DNA of 15,770 nucleotides from Betaproteobacteria bacterium (lineage in GTDB: Bacteria > Pseudomonadota > Gammaproteobacteria > Burkholderiales > SG8-39), in NCBI GenBank assembly GCA_009693435.1, contig SHXF01000098.1:1-15770 (forward strand). The letters are read 5' to 3'. The position numbers and the translations under genes were made by a program. The notes beneath the pieces are model-generated. The model had not been told where the DNA came from. It made no database searches and saw only the letters and a list, made by a program, of their open reading frames with translations. Shown piece after piece: positions 1 through 5,612 of the stretch. Each line of letters opens with the position of its first letter. Positions within the stretch are counted from its first letter, which is position 1.

Positions 1-127
1 CCTGCGGCGAAGATCGGGCGCGGTATCTTTCTCGACCATGCGACCGGCCTCGTGGTCGGCGAGACGGCGGTAATCGAAAACGATGTGTCCATGCTGCACA
101 GCGTCACGCTCGGCGGCACCGGCAAGG
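1..127. repeat. Terminal direct repeat, left copy (127 bp, identical to 15644-15770)
   Basis: Bases 1-127 match the last 127 bases of the window by direct reading, and both lie in the same reading frame of cysE. A length of exactly 127 is a common de Bruijn k-mer size, so this is most simply the overlap left by an assembler on a circular path. It is not a biological repeat flanking a mobile element. Confidence 0.95.
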
Positions 128-363
128 AGGACGGCGATCGCCATCCCAAGATCCGCAACGGCGTGATGATAGGTGCCGGCGCAAAGATCCTCGGCAATAT
201 CGAGGTCGGCCGGTGCTCGCGCGTGGCGGCAGGCTCGGTGGTCGTACACCCGGTCCCGCCCAACGTCACGGTCGCCGGCGTTCCCGCGAAGGTCATCGGA
301 AGCGCCGGCTGCGCCGAACCCTCCCGCACCATGGACCAGATGCTGTCCGATACCGGAGACTGA
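1..363 (+). CDS. cysE: Serine O-acetyltransferase, 3' part (continues from 15185-15770)
   Basis: CysE transfers an acetyl group from acetyl-CoA to L-serine, the first step of cysteine synthesis in the cytoplasm. The frame is open from base 1 and ends at TGA 361-363, giving 120 residues. They include the left-handed beta-helix hexapeptide part with the family signatures HATGLVVGETAVI, LHSVTLGGTG and GAGAKILGNIEVG, and the catalytic His of the DHATG stretch. The N-terminal half is absent here but lies at 15185-15770. If the ends are joined over the shared 127 bases, the protein is 273 residues, the same length as E. coli CysE. It converges on the deiodinase-like gene with 14 bp between the stops. 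The family call is very secure; only the topology is inferred. Confidence 0.96.
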   Translation, partial: PAAKIGRGIFLDHATGLVVGETAVIENDVSMLHSVTLGGTGKEDGDRHPKIRNGVMIGAGAKILGNIEVGRCSRVAAGSVVVHPVPPNVTVAGVPAKVIGSAGCAEPSRTMDQMLSDTGD

Positions 364-377
364 TGGCAACGATGCTG

Positions 378-1115
378 CTAACTCTCCCTGATGTCCCCCG
401 CTTCCGATTCGCCTCTCCCGGGTTCTGACCCGAATGGCACCGATTTTTGTATTGCTTCTTCCCAGGTGTCCGGATTGAACCCGAATGGTCCGCGATCGCC
501 AGAGTAGGCAATCGTGCAATCCGCGCCGACGAGGTACAGACGCATCGGCAAGGAAATATACTTCTCTTCGACATCATTGCCGATGGAATCGACCAGCATC
601 GGCATCTGAAGATCGAGTTGCGACTGGCACACGGACGCCACTTGTGTGCGTTCATCGTCGGTCCTGGGTTCCTTGTAGTGAATTCTGGCTTTCAGGTTAT
701 CGGGAACACGCCATCCGTCATCAGGATGCGCTTCACGAATATAGATGACATAAAAATGGACGTCGTTCTTGTACTTCGCGTAGATTTGATTGAGGCGCAC
801 GGCCCAATTACGGAAGGGCGGTCACGTGTAGGACCCGAAGATCAGTCCGACCGGCTTGCCGCGCAGCGCCGATAGCTTCACACTTTCCCCGGTGCGCCCG
901 CGCGCCCTGCCGAGCACATCGAGTTCGAAATCCGGTGCCGCCGTTCCCGCCTGGGGAACCTTCACCTGGCGGTCCCTCTCGCGAGACTGCAGGGCATCAA
1001 ACTCGGCTTCGGTGATGTCCGAGATCGACAGCCATAATTTTCTGCGCTCTTCGGGCGACAACTTTGCGCCCTCCATGGCGCGTTGGTCCATCGACAGCTT
1101 TCCTGGATCGTCCAT
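378..1115 (-). CDS. Iodothyronine deiodinase-like selenoprotein with in-frame TGA read as selenocysteine
   Basis: The reading frame runs from ATG 1115 to TAG 378 with a single internal TGA at 824-822 (codon 98 of 246). Read through, the protein has 245 residues. An N-terminal helical region (about 1-55) is followed by a thioredoxin-fold redoxin/deiodinase domain starting near APDFELDVLG. The active-site stretch reads FGSYT-TGA-PPFRNW, against FGSCTUPPF in vertebrate deiodinases (U is selenocysteine). Downstream of the TGA the frame stays open for 147 codons and keeps family-like sequence (LNQIYAKYKNDVHFYVIYI). The start was chosen because a strong AAGGAGG (1124-1130) sits 8 bases before ATG 1115, whereas the upstream ATG at 1133 precedes that site. 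The likely role is a reductive thiol/selenol oxidoreductase; activity on iodothyronines is not implied. The alternative is a Cys-type homologue with a nonsense mutation (TGC to TGA). Confidence 0.85.
789..824 (-). promoter_or_regulatory. Selenocysteine TGA codon with candidate bacterial SECIS hairpin
   Basis: The TGA occupies 824-822. After a 13-base spacer, the minus strand from 808 to 789 folds into a hairpin. ATTG pairs with CAAT and GGC pairs with GCC, seven Watson-Crick pairs interrupted by one bulged U, closing a five-base loop CGUGC with G in second position. Known bacterial SECIS elements lie in the coding region just after the UGA, have a short stem and carry a G early in the apical loop, and the spacing here resembles E. 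coli fdhF. The fold was made by eye; no energy was computed. Confidence 0.65.
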
Positions 1116-1123
1116 CTGGCAGT

Positions 1124-1130
1124 CCTCCTT
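1124..1130 (-). promoter_or_regulatory. Ribosome binding site deciding the deiodinase-like start
   Basis: The minus strand reads AAGGAGG here, a near-perfect anti-16S match, 8 bases before ATG 1115. It lies downstream of the other in-frame ATG (1133), which excludes that longer start. Confidence 0.8.
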
Positions 1131-1133
1131 CAT

Positions 1134-1985
1134 CGTTCATGAAAATTCAAGCATAGTTTTGGTGAGTGACAGGATTGCGCTCGATTATTGAGGTCAACAG
1201 ACAAGCCTCGCGCACAAGCCCAACGTGCCGGCGAAGTGCCTGCGTCATCAGTCGTCGGCGCACGCCGAACCCATCCCTCGCGTTTTCCTTTTACATGGGA
1301 CCGCTTGAACCAGCGCAGATAAACGGTATCGCGACCCTCACCCCGATTCAATACCGGAAATCAAACACTACCGGTAATTCGCTCGACTCTGGATAACGGT
1401 TACTCGTCGAGGCGATTTGACATTCGGATGTACAGGCCCGGTTAAGCGGACCACGTGTGGGAGCACCCTCATGCAAGACCGAGGATCGGGTTGGGCGCGT
1501 GCTCGCCCAACTGTAGGCCAGCGGTGATCCCATCTTCCGCATGGGATTGACGGTTGAATAACGGCGATTCGCCGCCAAAGTCATGTTTCGAAGGCGCCGC
1601 TCGCACTCGGTCAGGCGAGCGCTCCGTTCAGGTAAATATTTGGCGCGAATTGATATTTTCGTAATGAGGATGCTGATCGCGCGCGCGGTAGAGGTCGCTT
1701 TGAAGTGCACCCCGATAACCGAAGTAACCTTTTCGCCAGCTGCAACGAACCTGTCTGTAATCAATAGGCAAAGTGGAGCTGCGCTGAAACCAGTCGCGGC
1801 AAAGTTGCTCACCGGTCTGGAACTTGATTCAAACACCCGTTGAGCCGATTTGACTATTTGCCGTTGGGGAGTTGGGTATTCGAATCGTTTGCAAGAACTG
1901 GCCGGATCGCGCGGCTGACAAAGGACCGGTCGCGGAATCCCCGCAATCGGCCCGTTTCTTACCTTCACTGACTGAAAGGAAAAAC
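1134..1985. other. Intergenic stretch of about 850 bp without a convincing gene
   Basis: The stretch separates the divergent deiodinase-like gene and NPCAAK operon. The open frames seen here, including a 230-codon minus-strand frame, have no recognizable domain, no good ribosome binding site and a composition like random translation. No tRNA or transposase was seen. The last 100 bases should hold the NPCAAK operon promoter, but I could not pick a convincing -35/-10 pair. One minus-strand frame around 1450-1770 looks faintly protein-like but carries several stops, so a decayed gene is possible. Confidence 0.5.
1490..1511. other. Perfect 8-bp stem hairpin in the intergenic region
   Basis: GTTGGGCG (1490-1497) and CGCCCAAC (1504-1511) are exact reverse complements around a six-base loop. 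No T-run follows on either strand, so it is not a typical intrinsic terminator. Its function is unknown. Confidence 0.45.
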
Positions 1986-2252
1986 ATGAAACGCAAGAAC
2001 TCCCCGATGCAACTAGCCTGCGCCGGAATCCTGGCCGCAAGCCTGGCCGGTCCGGTCATGGCGCAAAGCAATCCTTGCGCCGCCAAAAAAGCCAGCAACA
2101 CCTCGGCCAAAGCCAACCCCTGCGCGGCCAAGAAAGGCGGCAACCCGTGCGCTGCGAAGACCAACCCCTGTGCCGCCAAGGCCAACCCCTGTGCCGCCAA
2201 GGCCAACCCCTGCGCCGCCAAGGCCAACCCCTGCGCAGCGAAAAAGAAGTAA
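1986..2252 (+). CDS. Secreted NPCAAK-repeat peptide (88 aa)
   Basis: A signal peptide of about 27 residues (basic MKRK start, hydrophobic AGILAASLAG core, VMA-Q cleavage-like site) is followed by about 61 residues made mostly of seven NPCAAK units. The last four units run head to tail as X-NPCAAK heptads. The mature part has seven cysteines, all in NPC, and many lysines, with almost no other side-chain diversity. The start is supported by AAAGGA five bases upstream. It is the first gene of a plus-strand cluster and is followed by a terminator-like hairpin, so it may be made in excess over the genes behind it. I do not know a named family. The regular, accessible cysteines suggest binding of soft metals such as Cu(I), or thiol buffering in the periplasm; that role is inference. 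Confidence 0.85.
   Translation: MKRKNSPMQLACAGILAASLAGPVMAQSNPCAAKKASNTSAKANPCAAKKGGNPCAAKTNPCAAKANPCAAKANPCAAKANPCAAKKK
2160..2243 (+). repeat. 21-bp tandem repeat (4 units) encoding X-NPCAAK heptads
   Basis: Four consecutive 21-base units at 2160, 2181, 2202 and 2223 are nearly identical and differ mainly at third codon positions. Each encodes one (A/T)NPCAAK heptad. Such an array can expand or contract by slippage or recombination, so the cysteine number may vary between strains and short-read assembly may miscount it. Confidence 0.9.
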
Positions 2253-2271
2253 GGATTGTAAGTACCGGCAG

Positions 2272-2304
2272 ACCCTCGATCATGCACGGCTGATCGAGGG
2301 TTTT
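2272..2304 (+). terminator. Intrinsic terminator or attenuator after the NPCAAK peptide
   Basis: ACCCTCGATCA (2272-2282) pairs perfectly with TGATCGAGGGT (2291-2301), an 11-bp stem with an eight-base loop, followed by a short T-run (2301-2304). It lies 19 bp after the peptide stop and 37 bp before the cytochrome gene. It would end most transcripts after the first gene and let some read through. The T-run is short, so termination may be partial. Confidence 0.7.
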
Positions 2305-2341
2305 GTCGAATTGGGTACAAAGACCCTGCCGGGGAGACAAG

Positions 2342-3022
2342 ATGGACAATCAGGCAAATTACCTGCGATCCGCGATAGCCGGAATTTTTGCATTCGGCAG
2401 TGCCGGGGTTATGGCGCAAAATCCGTGTTCAGCGCAGTCGCGCCGCAATCCCTGCGCGGCGAAGAGTACTAGTGCGGCAAAAAATCCTTGTGCCGCGAAA
2501 GCGAACCCTTGCGCCGCCAGGAATCCCTGCGCAGCAGGAAGCAAGGTGGACCCAAAGCTGGTGACGCGGCCGAAAAGCACCAAGCTCGCCTCCGGCAATT
2601 CCGCGGACATGCTAAAAATCGGGGAGGCGATGTGGAACGACCCCAAGCTCAGCACCAACAATCTTTCCTGTAATACCTGCCATCAAGGTGGCGCCGCTTT
2701 TCAAGCGAGTTTCGCGAAACCGTACCCGCACGCGGTCGCGATGGCAAAGGACCAGGGGGGGTTCAGTCGCATAAACCTGGACGAAATGGTGCAGTTCTGC
2801 CTGATCGTGCCGATGGCCAGCAAGACTCTGGGCTGGGAATCGAAAGAACTTGCCGCGCTGACCGCTTATACCGCGCAAGTCCAGAAGTCCTTTAAGCCTG
2901 GCGCGGCGGCGAAGGCCAACCCTTGTGCGGCGAAAAATCCATGCGCGGCCAAGGGAAATCCCTGCGCGGTGAAAGCCAACCCGTGCGCTGCAAAGAATCC
3001 GTGCGCTACGAAGAAGAAGTGA
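2342..3022 (+). CDS. Secreted c-type cytochrome with NPCAAK repeats at both ends (226 aa)
   Basis: The order is signal peptide (1-26, ending GVMAQ), five NPC(A/S)A-type units (27-66), a heme domain (about 70-185) with one CxxCH motif (CNTCH, residues 110-114), then five more NPC units before a lysine-rich end. Met158 in VPMASK is a plausible distal heme ligand. The heme domain resembles small monoheme cytochromes (LSCNTCHQGG, ELAALTAY). Translation most likely starts at ATG 2342 after GGGGAGAC; a TTG at 2303 would add a stretch that spoils the signal peptide. The shared repeats tie it to the peptide encoded just upstream. It should be an exported electron carrier. Ten free cysteines beside a heme are unusual and raise the question of how the Ccm machinery and Dsb oxidation treat them. 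Confidence 0.88.
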   Translation: MDNQANYLRSAIAGIFAFGSAGVMAQNPCSAQSRRNPCAAKSTSAAKNPCAAKANPCAARNPCAAGSKVDPKLVTRPKSTKLASGNSADMLKIGEAMWNDPKLSTNNLSCNTCHQGGAAFQASFAKPYPHAVAMAKDQGGFSRINLDEMVQFCLIVPMASKTLGWESKELAALTAYTAQVQKSFKPGAAAKANPCAAKNPCAAKGNPCAVKANPCAAKNPCATKKK

Positions 3023-3064
3023 TTTCACTTTTTGTGATTGCCATCGAACTCGCGCGGATAGTCA

Positions 3065-3880
3065 ATGTGTAGTGCATCCGGCGCGTTCAAGGCTAGGCCA
3101 CAGAATTCCAGCGGCATGGAGCCGGCGTTCGAAAATCTGTCTCGATCGCGCCTTTTAATCATGGCAGAGGCTGGCGAGGAGGTGTTGGAGTGCATTCGCG
3201 TTCTCGAGAAAGCGGATTTGAATCTGGTCGGCGAAGTACTTCGCGGCAATGGCGAGTTCGTTGAGTACGACCACTATCCGCCGGATGATGTTCTGGACCG
3301 GGACTCGCAATCGCAGTACTACTATCACGCGCATCGCGGCCTGACTGGCGAGCACGGGCACTTTCATACATTCCTGCGTGCGCCGGGTATCCCCGAAGGC
3401 TTGAAGGCGGCGCCCTACGCCGGGACGGAAATCTGGCCTGCCGGGGACGAGGCGATCGCGCATCTGATCGCGATATCGATGGATGCATTTGGCCGGCCAA
3501 GCGGATTATTCACGGTCAACCGTTGGGTCACCGCGGAAACCTGGTATTTGTCTGGCGATGTCATTCGCATGCTGGACAGCTTCGTGATTGATCATGCTTT
3601 CCCGTCATGGCCGGTCAATCGCTGGATCGGCGCCATGTTGAAATTGTTCCGGCCGCAAATAGAAGCCGTGATTCGTGAACGCGATGCGGTGATAGCGGGC
3701 TGGCAACGCTCGCATCCCGGCGAGGATGTATTCGAAGATCGACGTCTTGAAATCACCTCCGAGCTACCGATCGGCATAGATGGGCAAATCGCCGCGATTC
3801 GATCCGCGCTGATGCGCGGCGCCGGCTCGGCGTCCGCGGGCGGGCGGGCTGATCCGAACCGGGGGGATCTTGAAAAATGA
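3065..3880 (+). CDS. Conserved hypothetical protein, DUF6969-like
   Basis: The 271-residue frame has no signal peptide or membrane segment. Its most distinctive stretch is a Tyr/His-rich block (SQYYYHAHRG followed by GEHGHFHTFL, about residues 80-102), which looks like a metal-binding or catalytic site. WPVNRWIGAMLKLFRPQIEA follows towards the C terminus. From memory this matches the family now called DUF6969; I could not search. The start is uncertain: ATG 3065, 3116 or 3161 are possible and none has a strong ribosome binding site, while the conserved part begins near the third (MAEAGEEVLECIRVL). It overlaps the next gene by four bases (ATGA at 3877-3880), so the two are probably translationally coupled. 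It appears to be the only cytoplasmic member of the cluster. Confidence 0.75.
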   Translation: MCSASGAFKARPQNSSGMEPAFENLSRSRLLIMAEAGEEVLECIRVLEKADLNLVGEVLRGNGEFVEYDHYPPDDVLDRDSQSQYYYHAHRGLTGEHGHFHTFLRAPGIPEGLKAAPYAGTEIWPAGDEAIAHLIAISMDAFGRPSGLFTVNRWVTAETWYLSGDVIRMLDSFVIDHAFPSWPVNRWIGAMLKLFRPQIEAVIRERDAVIAGWQRSHPGEDVFEDRRLEITSELPIGIDGQIAAIRSALMRGAGSASAGGRADPNRGDLEK

Positions 3881-4377
3881 AAGAACGTCGCATGAACGCC
3901 CGCATTGCCCCCATAGCGGTAATCGCATTGTTCTCGATCGCGGTGCCTGCGATCGTGTTCGGGCAATCGGGTGCCACGGTGAAATCCGCCGCGCAGGTCA
4001 TTACGCTCACACAAATACCCTGTCAGTTCGTCGAGAGTGAAAACGGGGCCAATCGCGGCTACAAGAGTCGCCGCAAAGAGGATTGCGAACGCATCAACGC
4101 GAAGACCGGCGCCGAGCGCGTCGCCGCCGCCAGACCCATGGAGCTAAAACCGGGCCGCTACGTATTCCGCGTCGCCAATCAGAGCGTTCCTTACGATCTC
4201 GGCTTCTGGATTCGCGGTGACGGCGCGATCAACCGGGTCAAGCTGCCAAGCGTCTCGGGTGGCGGACTGACGACTGGCGCATCCAGGGATTATGAAATAG
4301 ATCTGGTGCCAGGCGAGTATGTCTATTCCTGTCCCCTGAACACGACGCCGGACTATCGTCTTATCGTGAAAAACTGA
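3877..4377 (+). CDS. Secreted cupredoxin-like protein (166 aa)
   Basis: A hydrophobic signal sequence (IAPIAVIALFSIAVPAIVFG) is followed by a small beta-rich domain. The C-terminal part (LKPGRYVFRVANQS, then LVPGEYVYSCPLN near the end) has the shape of a cupredoxin, where a Cys in a Y-x-C-P loop can ligate copper. The full set of type-1 copper ligands is not obvious, so it may bind copper differently or not at all. Cysteines in QIPCQF and EDCERI may form a disulfide. It starts inside the stop of the DUF6969-like gene (ATGA), and its TGA overlaps an ATG at 4377, consistent with one operon. The alternative start ATG 3892 also leaves a good signal peptide. Electron transfer or metal handling in the periplasm is inference. 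Confidence 0.75.
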   Translation: MKERRMNARIAPIAVIALFSIAVPAIVFGQSGATVKSAAQVITLTQIPCQFVESENGANRGYKSRRKEDCERINAKTGAERVAAARPMELKPGRYVFRVANQSVPYDLGFWIRGDGAINRVKLPSVSGGGLTTGASRDYEIDLVPGEYVYSCPLNTTPDYRLIVKN

Positions 4378-4400
4378 TGAAAACTCTTAAAGGACTGCAC

Positions 4401-4895
4401 ATGTATTCAAGGTCAGGATTCGCGGCATTATTCATCGTCATGCTGTCCGTTGCGGCACCGACCTTGTCGCATGCCCAACAAGACGCCACGGGATATCCGC
4501 TTCCAGGGACGAGGACGGTGACTACAAATCATGGATTTGACGTACTGGTCGGGCGCTTGGAAAAAGCCATCGAGGCAAACAAGATGGGGCTGGTGGCGCA
4601 GGCGAGCGCCAGCCGCGGCGCAGCGGGCCGGGGCGTGAAAATCCGCGGCAACGCAGTATTAATGGTATTTCGCAACGACTACGCGGTACGCATGCTTGCC
4701 GCCAGCATACCGGCAGGTTTCGAGGCGCCATTGCGAATTTACGTGACGGAAGGCGCCGACGGCCGGATCAGCATCACCTGGCGTACTGCGAGCGCGGTGT
4801 TCGCTCCCTACGGCAGCGCCGACCTGGATGCCATGGCGCGCGAGATCGATCCCATCCTTGAAAAGATTGTCCGGGACAGCGCAGAAAATTCCTGA
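4401..4895 (+). CDS. Secreted DUF302-domain protein (164 aa)
   Basis: A signal peptide (about residues 1-26, ending SHAQQ) precedes a single DUF302-type domain. The recognisable signature is GFDVLVGRLEKAIEANKMGLVAQ near the start, then LMVFRNDYAVRMLAASIPAGFEAPLRIYV. The ATG at 4401 was preferred because AAAGGA lies seven bases ahead and the signal peptide starts there. ATG 4377 overlaps the upstream stop and would add eight residues. DUF302 proteins occur in many proteobacteria, often beside metal, sulfur or redox genes, but no reaction is established. It is the last gene of the five-gene cluster; no clear terminator was found behind it. Confidence 0.82.
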   Translation: MYSRSGFAALFIVMLSVAAPTLSHAQQDATGYPLPGTRTVTTNHGFDVLVGRLEKAIEANKMGLVAQASASRGAAGRGVKIRGNAVLMVFRNDYAVRMLAASIPAGFEAPLRIYVTEGADGRISITWRTASAVFAPYGSADLDAMAREIDPILEKIVRDSAENS

Positions 4896-5238
4896 AAATT
4901 TCATAAGTTACATGACGAAAAACGATCGAATAATTTTTCGGAACGCAGCCGCAAGCGTCAGCACCGGGCGCTTGAGGATGGCCGCCGGAAGATCATTTAC
5001 GAAGCACCGCTCACGACGCCGATATTGACGCTGCCCGAGTGCTATCCGGCTCGCGTGCGGGCCGGACGGACGACCGGAGGAAGGGCATGAAAGAGGAGCG
5101 TAGCCGCATCGGGGCACGCGGCTCAACCGTAGCGCCCCTTGGTCGCGGTCACCGACCCGATCGATTCTCGACTGTCGCGTGCTTCGCCGGCCGGCGTGAG
5201 GGCGCGGGAAAAGCGGCGATCTGGAAGGTGAGGATGCC
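4896..5238. other. Intergenic stretch of about 340 bp
   Basis: The stretch lies between the DUF302 gene and the radical SAM remnant. It holds short open frames with no recognizable product and a six-base-pair GC-rich hairpin (TCCGGC/GCCGGA near 5044-5065). No T-run follows it. A purine-rich ribosome binding site for the downstream frame occupies its end (GGAAGGTGAGG). Confidence 0.4.
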
Positions 5239-5612
5239 ATGCCGTACCTGACGAAAGTGGGTATCGATGCAGCGTCCGGGCAGCCGCTGCTGGCCCAGGG
5301 CACCCCACTGAAGCGGGCGCGCCAGGCCATGCGGGACGCCGGCTGCGACTCGCCTGGCCAGTAGATGGGCAGCCGCTGGCCGATCGGCTGCGTCGCGCTG
5401 GAGATCACGCAGCGCTGCAATCTCGACTGTACGCTTTGCTACCTGTCGGAGCATTCGGAGGCAGTACGCGACATTCCCCTGGAAGAGATATTCCGGCGCA
5501 TCGATCTCATTTTTCGCCACTACGGACCGAACACGGACGTGCAGATCACTGGGGGCGATCCGACACTGCGGCAGCGCGAGGAACTGCTCGCGATCGTGCA
5601 GCGCGTCCGAGG
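5239..5612 (+). pseudogene. Radical SAM gene remnant: N-terminal part with internal amber codon
   Basis: A frame with a strong GGAAGGTGAGG site starts at ATG 5239 and runs 41 codons to TAG 5362-5364. ATG 5365 follows directly in the same frame, without its own ribosome binding site. Past that ATG comes a clear radical SAM start: CNLDCTLCY (CxxxCxxC, which holds the 4Fe-4S cluster and SAM) and VQITGGDPTLR. The similarity stops abruptly near codon 82 of the second frame, where the rest of the SAM barrel should follow. The simplest reading is one gene whose CAG- or GAG-like codon mutated to TAG and whose 3' part was lost. Alternatively the 41-residue peptide is a separate small protein coupled to the radical SAM gene. 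Confidence 0.6.

Noticed and set aside
1..127. Terminal repeats as attachment sites or LTR-like ends of a mobile element
   Set aside because: They are the interior of cysE, have no integrase or transposase nearby, and match a typical assembler overlap length.
1872..1985. ECF-type promoter GGAAT...CGTTT upstream of the NPCAAK peptide
   Set aside because: The spacing between the two blocks is about 13-14 bases, shorter than usual for ECF promoters, and the -10 match is poor.
1348..2040. Long minus-strand open frame of 230 codons opposite the NPCAAK leader region
   Set aside because: It overlaps the NPCAAK signal peptide antisense, has no ribosome binding site or recognizable domain, and its amino-acid makeup looks like random translation.
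2160..2243. CRISPR-like spaced repeats
   Set aside because: The 21-base units are contiguous without spacers and are coding; each gives one NPCAAK heptad.
5039..5251. Plus-strand frame of up to 70 codons ahead of the radical SAM remnant
   Set aside because: It is Arg/Gly-rich with no recognizable domain, and it overlaps the better supported frame and ribosome binding site at 5239.
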